In this document: piece after piece, positions 1 through 9,015 of the stretch
Position numbering within the stretch: the stretch's first letter is position 1
Layout of the letters: the number at the start of each line of letters is the position of its first letter
From: an uncultured Lachnospiraceae bacterium
GTDB taxonomy: Bacteria; Bacillota; Clostridia; Lachnospirales; Lachnospiraceae
Direction: 5' to 3'
NCBI GenBank assembly: GCA_934351835.1
Contig: CAKRJP010000009.1
Location: 44,864 to 108,863 of the forward strand
DNA: 64,000 nucleotides
Position numbers and translations under genes: made by a program
The notes under the pieces: model-generated
What the model was told of the DNA's origin: nothing
The model's database searches: none
Seen by the model: only the letters and a program-made list of their open reading frames with translations

Positions 1-3000
1 GATAGCTGTAATGTCCTGTCCGTCCGGTGTCTGATCCGGAAGAACCAGTGTCTTTAAGTTCTTTCTCTTTGCCTGTCCGCTCTCTGACCATCCTGTGATC
101 GTAGTTCCATCATAGGTAAAGTCATCAGCGGTCCAGCCGGAACCTACAAATTTGTCGTATACGACCTTGTGGGATTTTGCATTTGCACGGTCTGTATTCC
201 ACTCATCTGCTTTTGACTTTTCCGCTACTTTTACAATAACGATCGGTTCCGCAGCCTTCGTTGATGTTCCGAAGATCAGATCTGCGTTCTTACCTGTATG
301 TGATAATGTTACTGTACTTGGAAGATCTACAGTTGTAATAGCATTCCCTGCAAATGCTTCCTGTCCGATAGTCTCAAGACCTTCGTTTAATGTTAATTTT
401 GTAATCTTCTTAGCAAGATTCTCCTGTGTAAGCTTGAATGCCTGCTTTCCGATGGATGTTACATTTCCTGGAATCTCAAGTTCTGTCAGCTGATGATTCT
501 GGAATGCTGTCTGTCCGATAGATGTAAGTGTACCTGGAAGTGTCAGTTTTTCTACATGTGCACCATTAAATGCATTTCTTCCGATGGTCTTTACACCCTC
601 TGGGATCTCTACAGATGTCAGTTTCATGTCTGCAACAGGACCTGCTGAAAATGCCGCATCCGGAATTGCAGTCAGACCTGCCGAAAGTTTCAAACTTGTC
701 ATCTTTCCACTTCCTGTGAACGCAGCATTTCCGAGTGTTGTTACACTATCCGGAAGTACTACTGACGTAAGCTTGGAATTCTGGAATGCTGTTACCCCAA
801 TCTCTTCCAGTCCATCCGGGAATGTAATAGATGTCATATCACTTTCATATGTTGCATTTCCATCCAGTGCAAATGTCCATTTTCCAATCTTCTTTAAAGT
901 AGATGGAAGTGCCACACTTGCCGGAGTATAATTTTTGGAGTCTGCACTTACCACAAAGATTCCCTTATTATTTGCTCCATCTCCTAAAGCTGTAATTGCC
1001 TCTCCTGATGGTCCCGCTTTTGGAAGAATCAGGTTCGGATTGTTCTTAATCTTCTCTTTACCAGAATCCGTAAGACCTGTAATCGTGATTCCGGCTTCGT
1101 CATAAGTAAAGTCTTCTGTTCCCCAAGGAGACAGATCTGACGGCATCTTGCCGATGATCAGCTTCTGCACATTGCTCTTCAGATTTCCGCTTGCTTCTGT
1201 ATGAGAAATGAATGCACCGCCGGCTTCTGTCTTGTACATATACACAAGACCACCTTTTTTCTCATTCGCATTACCAGTTGTAATCGGCTCCATTCCTGTA
1301 TTCTGCATGAAGCAGTACACACCTACTTTTTCTGTATTGGACGGCAACTGTACAGCTTTGATCTTATTGCTGAAGAATGCCTGTTTGTCCATATTGAAGT
1401 TAAAGTCTGTTTTCTCCGGAAAATCTACAGTACTAATCGCACACTGTGCAAATCCAGCCGAATATATTGCCAGTAATGTCTTCGGCAATTTCACATATCC
1501 CAGTGATTTGTTTCCTGCAAATGCATAGTTATTTATAAAGAATACGCCTTCCGGTAATTCCAGTGTCTTCAGATTATTGTTACGGAATGCCTCATGGCCA
1601 ATAAAGAAATCACCACGTTCTGTCACTCCTTTTCCGGATGTTTCCCATGTAGTGTCATCCCAAGATGTCTTTACATTCTCCGGAAGTGTCAGTGTCTCAA
1701 TTCCTTTGCCCTTAAAGGCAGCTTTTCCAACTCCCTGTATTTTCTTGCCATCCGAATCTTTTGATGGAATCACAAGGTTCTTATTTACTTCTAATTTTGC
1801 AGCACCCTGCTCTGAAAAGCCTGTTACTACATGTGCATCAAAATTAGGTACTGCAGAATATTCATTTGCCGGATATACCGCAAAACTTTCTTCTCCGTAT
1901 GTGAAATCATCTGCTGTCCATACCGAATCATCTTTCAGATACAGCTTGTGATACTTACTGGTCGGGAAGTTCTTGGTATCCTCATACTGTGCTTTGGATG
2001 TTACATATACTTTTGTCACGATATCTGACTGTGATCTGGTAAATGTGTTTGCATTTAACTTAGTTACCGTTGTCGGAAGATTTACTTCCTCGATCACTTT
2101 ATTTCGAAATGCATATTTTCCAATTGTTGTCAATCCTTCCGGAAGTGAAACTGTACATGGATCTGTCAGGTATTCCTTTGTCGAAAATGCATAATCTCCA
2201 ATCTCTGTTACTGTAGATGGAATATTAATCTCTGCAAAGTTATTACCTGCAAATGCATTTTTTCCAATCTTCGTGATTCCTTCCGGAATTACAATGCTCT
2301 TCAGATTGGTCATATAATTTTTTGCATCACTGCATCCAAAAGCTCCATCCGCAATTTCTGTTAATCCTTTGGAAAGGTTAATACGTTCCAGACTCGGATT
2401 TGTTGCAAATGCCCCGCTTCCAAGAGTTGTTACTGTATCCGGCAGGATAACGCTTGTAAGATTATTATTCTGAAATGCTGTTGCTCCAATTTCAGCAAGT
2501 TTGGATGGGAATGTTACTTCTTTCAATCCATTTGCCTGGAATGCGAAGGAGCCCACTTTCTGCAGTCCAACCGGAAGATATACTGTATCAAATCCTTCTG
2601 TTGCCGATGCAAAAAGTCCGTTTCCTCCTGCTTTCGCATCCGCGATCGCTGTTACATACATTCCATCTTTATTAAAGTCCGGGATTACCAGATCTTTGTT
2701 TGTAGCTCTCTTTGCAATACCAGATTCAGAAAGACCTGTAACTGTCTGTCCATCAAATGTAAAGTCATTGACATTCCATGGAAGTTCCGGGTTCTCTGTT
2801 TCTTCCGTGCCATCATTGATCACCAGTCTCTGTACCCATGAATGCTGAGATTCTGTCTCTTTCTTATCATGGTGGATTCTGTCTTTCACTTCAAATTCTG
2901 CATTGTCCGCATACATATATACAATACCGGCAGTATATGTCTCATCGCCAAGGGTATATGTTCTGTATTTGTCCGGAGCATCTTTTGAAAGCTCTTCTTT

Positions 3001-3897
3001 ACCAGGATTCCAGAAGAAGGTATCTTTATTCACTACTTCTGTATAATCCGGAAGTCTGACAGATTTGATAAGGTTTCTGGCAAATGCCATTCCATGCATC
3101 TCTAACTGGAAATCACAGGTTGTCGGGAAATTAACTGTTGTGATTCTGTTATTTGCAAATGACTGTGTCTCTAACCACCAGATGGTCTTTGGCAGCTTCA
3201 CGGTCGTAAGCTTATTTCCCATAAATGAATTCGAAAGACAAGCGATCACACCTTCCGGTAGTGTTACAGATGTAAGCTCATTGCCTGCAAATGCACTCTC
3301 TGCGATAACAAAGTTACCCCTCTTTGTCACCTTTCCGTTAGTAACTGTATCATTGTAATCTACCATCATTCCCGTTGGGAACTGAACAGATGTAATTCCT
3401 TTTTTTGCAAATGCACTCGGTGCAACACCGACAAGTGCATTTCCTTCATCGTCTGTTGACGGAAGTACCAGATTTTTGTTTGTCTCAAGTTTTGCAAGAC
3501 CTGATTCAGAGAAACCTGCAATTGCAGTTCCTTTGATCACAAAATCTCTGGAATAATCGCATCCATATAAACGTTTCTCATAAGATGTATATGTGAAGTC
3601 ATCTACTGTCCATACGGATGCATCAACAGCACCCTTCGCCTGCTGAGTCGCAATTTCTGCGCCCACGTTAGAATCTTCATTTTTAGAATCAGAACTTGTT
3701 GCCTCTTCTGGTTCTGATTCTGTCACATCTTCTGTCTTTTGTTGGTCGTCCTGATTCTCTCCTTCTGCGGTATCTGTTCCCTGAACCACTTCAGTATCCG
3801 GATTCACATCTGTAAGCTCCGTAGCCGATACCGAAAGTGCACTGGAAAAGATCATGCACAGGCTGAGAAATAACGCCAGCCATCTTCTCTTTTTCAA
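1..3897 (-). CDS. BspA-like leucine-rich repeat surface protein, 3' end outside window
   Basis: An open frame of 1299 codons runs from a TTG start at 3897 to the window edge without a stop. The TTG is chosen because AGGAGG lies 9 bases upstream (3907-3912) and the product begins with a clear signal peptide (MKKRRWLALF, hydrophobic core, then SVSATE). An acidic Ser/Glu/Asp linker of about 60 residues follows. The rest is built from LRR_5-type repeats (AF..N.L..V.LP..V..IG pattern). At least five header modules recur with the theme DFTY-G..ITG(F/L/W)S.SG..K...NK.LV(L/I)P, one of them at the window edge. Family knowledge: BspA-like proteins are exported and often mediate adhesion or host interaction. 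The C-terminal anchoring region is not visible, so cell-wall attachment cannot be judged. The ligand is unknown. Confidence 0.9.
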   Translation of the reverse strand, partial: MKKRRWLALFLSLCMIFSSALSVSATELTDVNPDTEVVQGTDTAEGENQDDQQKTEDVTESEPEEATSSDSKNEDSNVGAEIATQQAKGAVDASVWTVDDFTYTSYEKRLYGCDYSRDFVIKGTAIAGFSESGLAKLETNKNLVLPSTDDEGNALVGVAPSAFAKKGITSVQFPTGMMVDYNDTVTNGKVTKRGNFVIAESAFAGNELTSVTLPEGVIACLSNSFMGNKLTTVKLPKTIWWLETQSFANNRITTVNFPTTCDFQLEMHGMAFARNLIKSVRLPDYTEVVNKDTFFWNPGKEELSKDAPDKYRTYTLGDETYTAGIVYMYADNAEFEVKDRIHHDKKETESQHSWVQRLVINDGTEETENPELPWNVNDFTFDGQTVTGLSESGIAKRATNKDLVIPDFNKDGMYVTAIADAKAGGNGLFASATEGFDTVYLPVGLQKVGSFAFQANGLKEVTFPSKLAEIGATAFQNNNLTSVILPDTVTTLGSGAFATNPSLERINLSKGLTEIADGAFGCSDAKNYMTNLKSIVIPEGITKIGKNAFAGNNFAEINIPSTVTEIGDYAFSTKEYLTDPCTVSLPEGLTTIGKYAFRNKVIEEVNLPTTVTKLNANTFTRSQSDIVTKVYVTSKAQYEDTKNFPTSKYHKLYLKDDSVWTADDFTYGEESFAVYPANEYSAVPNFDAHVVTGFSEQGAAKLEVNKNLVIPSKDSDGKKIQGVGKAAFKGKGIETLTLPENVKTSWDDTTWETSGKGVTERGDFFIGHEAFRNNNLKTLELPEGVFFINNYAFAGNKSLGYVKLPKTLLAIYSAGFAQCAISTVDFPEKTDFNFNMDKQAFFSNKIKAVQLPSNTEKVGVYCFMQNTGMEPITTGNANEKKGGLVYMYKTEAGGAFISHTEASGNLKSNVQKLIIGKMPSDLSPWGTEDFTYDEAGITITGLTDSGKEKIKNNPNLILPKAGPSGEAITALGDGANNKGIFVVSADSKNYTPASVALPSTLKKIGKWTFALDGNATYESDMTSITFPDGLEEIGVTAFQNSKLTSVVLPDSVTTLGNAAFTGSGKMTSLKLSAGLTAIPDAAFSAGPVADMKLTSVEIPEGVKTIGRNAFNGAHVEKLTLPGTLTSIGQTAFQNHQLTELEIPGNVTSIGKQAFKLTQENLAKKITKLTLNEGLETIGQEAFAGNAITTVDLPSTVTLSHTGKNADLIFGTSTKAAEPIVIVKVAEKSKADEWNTDRANAKSHKVVYDKFVGSGWTADDFTYDGTTITGWSESGQAKRKNLKTLVLPDQTPDGQDITAI

Positions 3898-4101
3898 TAT
3901 CTTTTACCTCCTGTTTTTATGCATCGCATTATTGTCTATATTGTAACATTTTCCCATATTCTTTCATAATTGGTAATATTGATATATATCCGGCATTTAT
4001 CGAAAGTATCTATATAGTATTTAAAACAATTTTTTCACTTGCATTTGACTTGTTTTTGTGAAATTATAATAGGTATTAAATGTATTACAGGAGTACTTAT
4101 T

Positions 4102-5187
4102 ATGAAACTTTTTTCTCAAAAACGTTCAGCACTTTGTCTGCTGATCCTGTCTGCAGCGGCCGGCGCTTTGTTATTTACTTTTAACACGAGCCTGCTGTGG
4201 TACTGGATATTCGGTCTGGGATTTGGATATATATTACAGCATTCGCGTGTCTGCTTTGTTTCAGCAACAACAGACCCCTTCCTTTCAGATTCCACAGATC
4301 AGTTTCGCGCTATATTAATAGGAATATTAATTGCATCTCTCGGAACTTCTGCCATCAAATACCTGTCCAACGGTATTTATGACACTTTAGGGGTTTCGGC
4401 AGTCAGCATTCCTCTGATTTTTGGTGCCTTTATTTTCGGCATCGGGATGGTACTGGCAGGCTGCTGCTGTTCCGGTATGTTTATCCGAATGGGAGAAGGT
4501 TATTCCGTTCACCTGATCACATTTTTATGTGTGATCATCGGATATTGTTTTGCAAACACACATTACAAATTACTTTGGGCACCTATGATCCAGAATTCAC
4601 CTGTGATTTTCTTCCCGGAAAAATTAGGCTGGGGTCTGGGAGTAACTGCTAATATTGTGATCCTGTTGATTTTTTATATAATTGCCTCCGCAAAAGATAA
4701 ACAGACTACTGAAAATACTAATTATTTAAAAGGCGGGATCTGCCTTGGTCTGCTCTGTATTTTACATATCATCTTGCTTAGAACGCCCTGGTCTGTTTCC
4801 GGTGCTTTCTATTGGATTGAAGATATCTTTAAAAAGCTTTTTAATGGCGGATTTAGTGCTATAATAAAGTGTGACTCGTCCTGTGCGCCTTCTTTGACTG
4901 TCGGCCTTGGAACGAATCTCCGCAATTTTGGATTACTTGTAGGCTCACTGATTTCAGCACTGTTTAGTACTCAGTTTCACTTTCGGAAAATTCAGTCCAG
5001 ACAACAGGCTGCAAAGTCTGTAATCGGTGGATTACTCATGGGATATGGTGCCTGTATCGCCGGCGGCTGTAATATCACCGCATTCTTCGTGGCTACCGCT
5101 TCCCTGTCACTCTCCGGATGGGTATTTATGATTGCTTTATTTATCGGAGCTTATGTTGGTATCAAATTATTATATAAGTTTATATAA
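4102..5187 (+). CDS. yedE: YeeE/YedE-family membrane transporter (sulfur or selenium compound uptake)
   Basis: A 361-residue polytopic membrane protein with around ten hydrophobic segments. It has the two pseudo-symmetric cysteine signatures of the YeeE/YedE family: SRVCFVSA near residue 50, GMVLAGCCCSGMFIRMGEG in the first half, and GACIAGGCNITAFF near residue 320. Start 4102 is preferred over an upstream ATG at 4039 because AGGAG lies 8 bases before it and the upstream extension has no counterpart in the family. Family knowledge: characterised members import thiosulfate through conserved Cys residues, and one clade is tied to selenium metabolism. Eleven bases separate its stop from the next gene, so the two are probably co-transcribed. 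The substrate is not decidable from sequence alone. Confidence 0.85.
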   Translation: MKLFSQKRSALCLLILSAAAGALLFTFNTSLLWYWIFGLGFGYILQHSRVCFVSATTDPFLSDSTDQFRAILIGILIASLGTSAIKYLSNGIYDTLGVSAVSIPLIFGAFIFGIGMVLAGCCCSGMFIRMGEGYSVHLITFLCVIIGYCFANTHYKLLWAPMIQNSPVIFFPEKLGWGLGVTANIVILLIFYIIASAKDKQTTENTNYLKGGICLGLLCILHIILLRTPWSVSGAFYWIEDIFKKLFNGGFSAIIKCDSSCAPSLTVGLGTNLRNFGLLVGSLISALFSTQFHFRKIQSRQQAAKSVIGGLLMGYGACIAGGCNITAFFVATASLSLSGWVFMIALFIGAYVGIKLLYKFI

Positions 5188-5198
5188 GGATGCAAGAC

Positions 5199-5828
5199 AT
5201 GAACATTTTAAAAAACTTACTTCAAAAACCAATTTCTCATAAAAAAGAGAAACTGACAATTGCAATTACCCTGATCTGTTTTGTACTTTCCGGATTCTTA
5301 CTTCCTAAGTTCAGAACTACCCCAGATATCTCTGCACAGACTTCTGTGGAAAAAGGGCAGAAAGAATCTAAAAAAATTCAGGATTCAACTTCTTCTAAGA
5401 AAAATAAAAAGAAAGACTCCTCCGACTCTTCCAAGGATAAGAAAGAAAAATCCAAAGACAACTCGAAAGAGAAATCCAAAGAGGAGAAAAAGGACGAAAA
5501 AAAGGACGAAGAAAAGAATTCATCGAAAGATGAAAATGAGAAAAATGAAGAAAAAGCCGAAGAGAAAAAGGACGCGCAAAATGCATCTAATTCAAATGCC
5601 TCCGGCTCTTCTAATTCCTCTGGTTCTTCTAATAATAATGCATCGTCCGGTGGCAGCACTCCTTCTGCTCCCCCGCAGCAGGAAAAAGTATGGGTCCCTC
5701 CTGTTTATGAGACGGTCCATCACGATGCTGTATATGAAACCGTCCGCGTTGTTGTATGTAATTACTGCGGTGCTGAATTCAGTTCTACCGGAGAATTTCA
5801 GGTACATAAAGACGACAACGGTGGATGA
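5199..5828 (+). CDS. membrane-anchored Lys/Glu-rich protein with C-terminal zinc-finger-like motif, ends at an in-frame TGA
   Basis: The 209-residue product has one N-terminal membrane segment (LTIAITLICFVLSGFLLP), a long low-complexity Lys/Glu/Ser/Asp stretch (about residues 45-135), a Ser/Asn/Gly linker, and a conserved-looking C-terminus (PVYETVHHDAVYETV followed by CNYCGAEF and a His). Start 5199 is chosen over 5190 because an AAGGA sits about 9 bases before it. The Cys-X2-Cys-X12-His pattern is that of a C2HC zinc finger, and the TGA stop (5826-5828) falls six residues after the His, where the fourth ligand is expected. The frame stays open for another 32 codons after the TGA (see the separate entry). 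The outward orientation and cell-surface location are inferred from the single N-terminal anchor. The function is unknown. Confidence 0.75.
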   Translation: MNILKNLLQKPISHKKEKLTIAITLICFVLSGFLLPKFRTTPDISAQTSVEKGQKESKKIQDSTSSKKNKKKDSSDSSKDKKEKSKDNSKEKSKEEKKDEKKDEEKNSSKDENEKNEEKAEEKKDAQNASNSNASGSSNSSGSSNNNASSGGSTPSAPPQQEKVWVPPVYETVHHDAVYETVRVVVCNYCGAEFSSTGEFQVHKDDNGG

Positions 5829-5927
5829 GCGGGCTTACACACGACTTGCAGATGGGCAAGTAAACAAGTCTTAGTACAGGACGCCTGGGATGAACAGGTT
5901 CTGGTACAGGAAGGTTACTACAAATAA
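5826..5927 (+). other. in-frame readthrough extension after TGA (possible selenocysteine or nonsense mutation)
   Basis: After TGA 5826-5828 the same frame codes 32 residues (AGLHTTCRWASKQVLVQ, then DAWDEQVLVQEGYYK) and ends in TAA at 5925-5927. The terminal AWDEQVLV..GYYK theme is, from memory of the family, a standard tail of these Lachnospiraceae surface proteins after the zinc finger. This suggests that the extension is the genuine C-terminus. It could be decoded by selenocysteine or Trp insertion or by readthrough, or be a recent Cys-to-stop mutation (TGC or TGT to TGA). The neighbour YedE family has a selenium-linked clade, which keeps the first option open. Confidence 0.5.
5844..5861 (+). 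promoter_or_regulatory. hairpin immediately downstream of in-frame TGA, SECIS-like candidate
   Basis: ACTTGC (5844-5849) and GCAAGT (5856-5861) are perfect complements enclosing the six-base loop AGATGG. The loop starts 22 bases after the TGA and has a G at its second position, which fits the general spacing and loop rule for bacterial SECIS elements. A competing pairing of 5843-5848 with 5865-5870 is possible. Six base pairs can arise by chance, so this is only a candidate. Confidence 0.35.
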
Positions 5928-5938
5928 AGTGGACAAAA

Positions 5939-5990
5939 AGCGGAGCCTTTGAATGATTGATATCATTCAAAGGCTCCGCTTCGTTTTATT
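5939..5990 (+). terminator. bidirectional Rho-independent terminator
   Basis: A perfect 19-bp inverted repeat (5939-5957 with 5962-5980, four-base loop) is flanked by an A-run on the left and TTTTATT on the right. It sits between the converging YedE-side transcript and ptsI and can serve both. Confidence 0.93.
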
Positions 5991-6009
5991 CTTATAAGTT
6001 ATCTGTAAA

Positions 6010-7638
6010 TTATTTAGAAGATTCCATATCTCTGATGATCTTTCTCAGTCGAAGTACCATAGACGGTGCTACGGAAAGTTCATCCAATCCCATGCGTACG
6101 AACTGCTCTGTAAGTTCTGCATCTGCTCCAAGTTCTCCGCAGATTCCGGCCCATTTACCATACTTATGGGCACTGTCAACTACCATCTGGATCATACGAA
6201 GGATTGCCGGATGATGTGCATCATAGAAATCATCCAATTTTGCATTCTGTCTGTCGATTGCCAATGTATACTGGGTCAGGTCGTTTGTTCCGATACTGAA
6301 GAAATCTACCATCTGTGCCAGTTCATCACTTACCATAACTGCTGCCGGGGTCTCGATCATGATTCCCTGCTCCGGTACTTTGTACGGAACGCCGTCCTTC
6401 TCAAGTTCCTCTTTTACCTCATCCACAATCTTGTAGATCTTCTCAACTTCTGCAACCGAGATGATCATCGGGTACATAATAGAAATGTTACCATATGCAG
6501 ACGCTCTCAACAGTGCACGTAACTGTGTCTTAAAGATATCCTGCTGCTTCAGACAGATTCTGATGGCACGGTATCCCATTGCCGGGTTATCTTCATTACC
6601 TAAATTAAAGTAATCCACCTGCTTGTCAGCTCCGATATCCAGCGTGCGGATGATGACTTTCTTGCCTGCCATCGTCTGTGCCACCTGCTTATAAGCCTGG
6701 AACTGTTCTTCCTCTGTCGGGAAATCTTCTCTTCCAAGATATAAGAACTCACTACGGAACAATCCGATACCGGCAGCATCATTCTCAAGAACATATCCCA
6801 CATCACTGACACTTCCGATATTCGCATACAGATGAATCTCTCTTCCGTCTTTTGTGACAGTCTCTTTACCCTTCATCTCCTGCAGAAGTTTTAATTTTTC
6901 TTCTTCTTCTTCGATACGTTTCTTTGTCTCAGCTTTGACCGCATCGTCCGGATCAAATGTCACGGTTCCTTCCAAACCATCTACCACTGCCTCTGTACCT
7001 GTCTGCAACTGCTCCAGATCAAGCGGAACACCGATCAATGCCGGAATGCTCATCATTCGGGCAAGAATTGCTGTATGTGAATTTGTAGAACCGTGTACTG
7101 TAACAAATGCCAGGATCTTACTCTTGTCCATCTGAACAGTCTCACTTGGGCTCAAGTCATCTGCCACGATGATCGATGGATCCATAGATCCAAGATCTAC
7201 TTCTTCTTCACCACTTAAGTTACGAACGATACGTCCGGAAATATCTCTGACATCTGCTGCTCTTGCTTTCATATAATCATCATCCATGCTCGCAAACATC
7301 TCTGCAAAATTATCACCTGTCATTGCAACAGCATACTCTGCGTTCACCATCTCTGTCTGGATCATATTCTCGATTGCCTCACGATAATCCTCATCCTCCA
7401 ACATCATCTGCTGAACCTCAATGATTGCGGCATTCGCCTCTCCGACTTCTACAACAGCTTTGTCATATAATTTCTGTAACTGCTCATTTGACGCCTCTAC
7501 AGCAGCCTCCACTCTCTTAAGTTCTGCCTCAGCATCCTCGATCTTTGTACGTCTTACCTGATAGTCATTCTTCTTCAGAACAACGATCGGTCCCAAAACA
7601 ATTCCTTTGTACACGGATTTTCCTGAAAACTTTTCCAT
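6010..7638 (-). CDS. ptsI: phosphoenolpyruvate-protein phosphotransferase (PTS enzyme I)
   Basis: The 542-residue protein catalyses the first step of the sugar phosphotransferase system. In the cytoplasm it takes phosphate from phosphoenolpyruvate onto a histidine and passes it to HPr. The phospho-histidine domain carries GSTNSHTAILAR with the active His near residue 188. The PEP-binding barrel shows PAMGYRAIR, MIETPAAV, DFFSIGTNDLTQY and GICGELG with the catalytic Cys near the C-terminus. The length is slightly under the usual 570. AAGGAG precedes the ATG at 7638. No ptsH or sugar-specific enzyme II genes are adjacent and the gene appears monocistronic, so HPr must be encoded elsewhere. Confidence 0.97.
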   Translation of the reverse strand: MEKFSGKSVYKGIVLGPIVVLKKNDYQVRRTKIEDAEAELKRVEAAVEASNEQLQKLYDKAVVEVGEANAAIIEVQQMMLEDEDYREAIENMIQTEMVNAEYAVAMTGDNFAEMFASMDDDYMKARAADVRDISGRIVRNLSGEEEVDLGSMDPSIIVADDLSPSETVQMDKSKILAFVTVHGSTNSHTAILARMMSIPALIGVPLDLEQLQTGTEAVVDGLEGTVTFDPDDAVKAETKKRIEEEEEKLKLLQEMKGKETVTKDGREIHLYANIGSVSDVGYVLENDAAGIGLFRSEFLYLGREDFPTEEEQFQAYKQVAQTMAGKKVIIRTLDIGADKQVDYFNLGNEDNPAMGYRAIRICLKQQDIFKTQLRALLRASAYGNISIMYPMIISVAEVEKIYKIVDEVKEELEKDGVPYKVPEQGIMIETPAAVMVSDELAQMVDFFSIGTNDLTQYTLAIDRQNAKLDDFYDAHHPAILRMIQMVVDSAHKYGKWAGICGELGADAELTEQFVRMGLDELSVAPSMVLRLRKIIRDMESSK

Positions 7639-7864
7639 GTTAATCTCCTTCCCAACCAGTATTTTAACACCCCACCACAGGTATAAAATGACTAATCTAT
7701 TCCGTTAATCAATACTTTGATTATAACATGACAAAGTATAGAAATGCCACCCCTAAAAACCTATTCTACTAGTTATATACAACAAATTACTATTTATGCA
7801 AAATGGCAGCACGGCTGATATAGTTTTCCTATGTCAATCACCAGAAGTGCCGACGGCACATTCT
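7639..7864. other. intergenic region with one hairpin
   Basis: This is the non-repeat part of a 337-base gap between ptsI and the aldo/keto reductase. It should contain the ptsI promoter, but no clear -35/-10 pair was picked. A hairpin CCAGAA-TGCC / GGCA-TTCTGG lies at about 7839-7866 and leads directly into the dispersed repeat. No open frame looks coding. Confidence 0.5.
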
Positions 7865-7930
7865 GGGATTGCATGCGGTCGCCAAGGTCTCGAGCAAGCT
7901 CGGACTTTGGCTCGTCGCCTGTCAAAAAAA
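7865..7930. repeat. dispersed intergenic 66-bp repeat, copy 1
   Basis: Aligned by eye with 57006-57071 in the same orientation, this stretch agrees at 51 of 66 positions. It includes blocks GTCGCCAA, CTCGGACTT and GCTCGT and ends in seven As. It contains the short palindrome CGAGCAAGCTCG. Both copies lie just after a gene end and next to a terminator hairpin. Confidence 0.7.
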
Positions 7931-7970
7931 GACATCACACCAGTTTTTCTGATGTAATGTCTTTCGTTTT
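7924..7970 (-). terminator. Rho-independent terminator of the gatCAB-side transcript
   Basis: Read on the minus strand, AGACATTACATCAG and CTGGTGTGATGTCT pair around a short A-rich loop and are followed by a run of seven Ts. It lies directly after the aldo/keto reductase stop codon. Confidence 0.9.
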
Positions 7971-7975
7971 TTATC

Positions 7976-9004
7976 TTATTTTACACTGACTTCTCCAGCC
8001 AGTACTTTTTTGTAATCTTCGTAATTCTTCTGCAGGAGTGCCGGTGTATCCAGCCCGTACGGACAATGATTCTTACACTTGTTACAGTGCAGGCAGTTCT
8101 CGATTTTCTTCATCTTTTCCTGCCACTCTTCCGTCAGCCACGCATCTGACGGTGCACGTCTTAACATCAGCGACATTCTCGCACAGTTGTTGATCTCGAT
8201 ATCTGCCGGGCATGGCATACAGTAACCGCATCCTCTGCAGAACTCACCGATCAGTTCTTTCCGGTCGTGTTCTATCAGCGCTTTGATCTCTTCGTCCATT
8301 TTCGGCGGATTCTCTATGTAAGAGATAAACTCATCCAGTTCTTTTTCTCTCTGAACGCCCCAGATTGGAAGTACGTTCTCATACTGTGCCTCAAATGCAT
8401 AGGCCGCTCTGGAATTGTTGATCAGTCCGCCGGACAGTGCCTTCATCGCGATAAATCCCATTCCGGCCTTACGACAGGCTTCTTCCACTTCCATATCTTT
8501 TTCCGTTGCCAGATAGCAGAACGGAAACTGCAATGTCTCATATAGTCCAGATTCAATCGCCTCATGAGCTACCGCCAGTCTGTGGTTCGTGATTCCGATA
8601 TGACGGATCTTGCCCTGCGCTTTTGCTTCCAGCATTGCTTCATAAAGTCCTGTTCCGTCTCCCGGTTTCGGACAAAATGCCGGATTATGGAACTGATAAA
8701 TATCAATATAATCGGTTCTTAGATTCTTAAGAGAAGTCTCAAGATCTTTCCAGAACCCTTCCACATCCTGTGCCATCGTCTTGGTAGCAATATATACTTT
8801 TTCTCTCATGCCATCGAACGCTTCTCCCAGTTTTACTTCACTGTCCGAATACGCTCTTGCGGTATCAAAAAATGTAATACCCGCAGCATACGCTTTTCTC
8901 GCCAGATCTGCCGCATCTTCCAGACTGATTCGCTGAATCGGAAGTGCACCAAATCCATTTTTATTGACAGTAATCCCCGTACTGCCTAATGTAACCATAT
9001 CCAT
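7976..9004 (-). CDS. aldo/keto reductase with C-terminal 2[4Fe-4S] ferredoxin-like domain
   Basis: The 342-residue protein has an N-terminal TIM-barrel aldo/keto reductase domain (LGSTGITVNKNGFGALPIQR, DTARAYSDSE, ATKTM, IGITNHR). The C-terminal part has two iron-sulfur motifs: CRGCGYCMPCP and CLHCNKCKNHCP. This fusion is common in anaerobes and suggests electron exchange with ferredoxin, but the carbonyl substrate is unknown. Start 9004 is chosen because AGGAGGG lies 6-7 bases upstream, and a longer in-frame start would extend into the preceding gene. It follows the PurF-like gene by 11 bases and is probably the last gene of the gatC-A-B transcript, ending at the terminator at 7924-7970. Confidence 0.92.
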   Translation of the reverse strand: MDMVTLGSTGITVNKNGFGALPIQRISLEDAADLARKAYAAGITFFDTARAYSDSEVKLGEAFDGMREKVYIATKTMAQDVEGFWKDLETSLKNLRTDYIDIYQFHNPAFCPKPGDGTGLYEAMLEAKAQGKIRHIGITNHRLAVAHEAIESGLYETLQFPFCYLATEKDMEVEEACRKAGMGFIAMKALSGGLINNSRAAYAFEAQYENVLPIWGVQREKELDEFISYIENPPKMDEEIKALIEHDRKELIGEFCRGCGYCMPCPADIEINNCARMSLMLRRAPSDAWLTEEWQEKMKKIENCLHCNKCKNHCPYGLDTPALLQKNYEDYKKVLAGEVSVK

Positions 9005-9015
9005 AATCTGCCCTC

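Noticed and set aside
152..3358. Many plus-strand open frames of 65-125 residues in the first 3.4 kb
   Set aside because: They are antisense to the continuous leucine-rich repeat frame on the minus strand, lack ribosome binding sites and have no coherent protein character.
5378..5659. Minus-strand frame rich in Ser, Glu, Leu and Phe
   Set aside because: It is the antisense of the Lys/Glu codon repeats of the plus-strand gene; composition alone keeps it open.
5281..5874. Lys/Arg-rich plus-strand frame overlapping the anchored protein
   Set aside because: It is a shifted reading of the same low-complexity codons, without start signals; the frame with signal anchor and Cys-X2-Cys motif is the real one.
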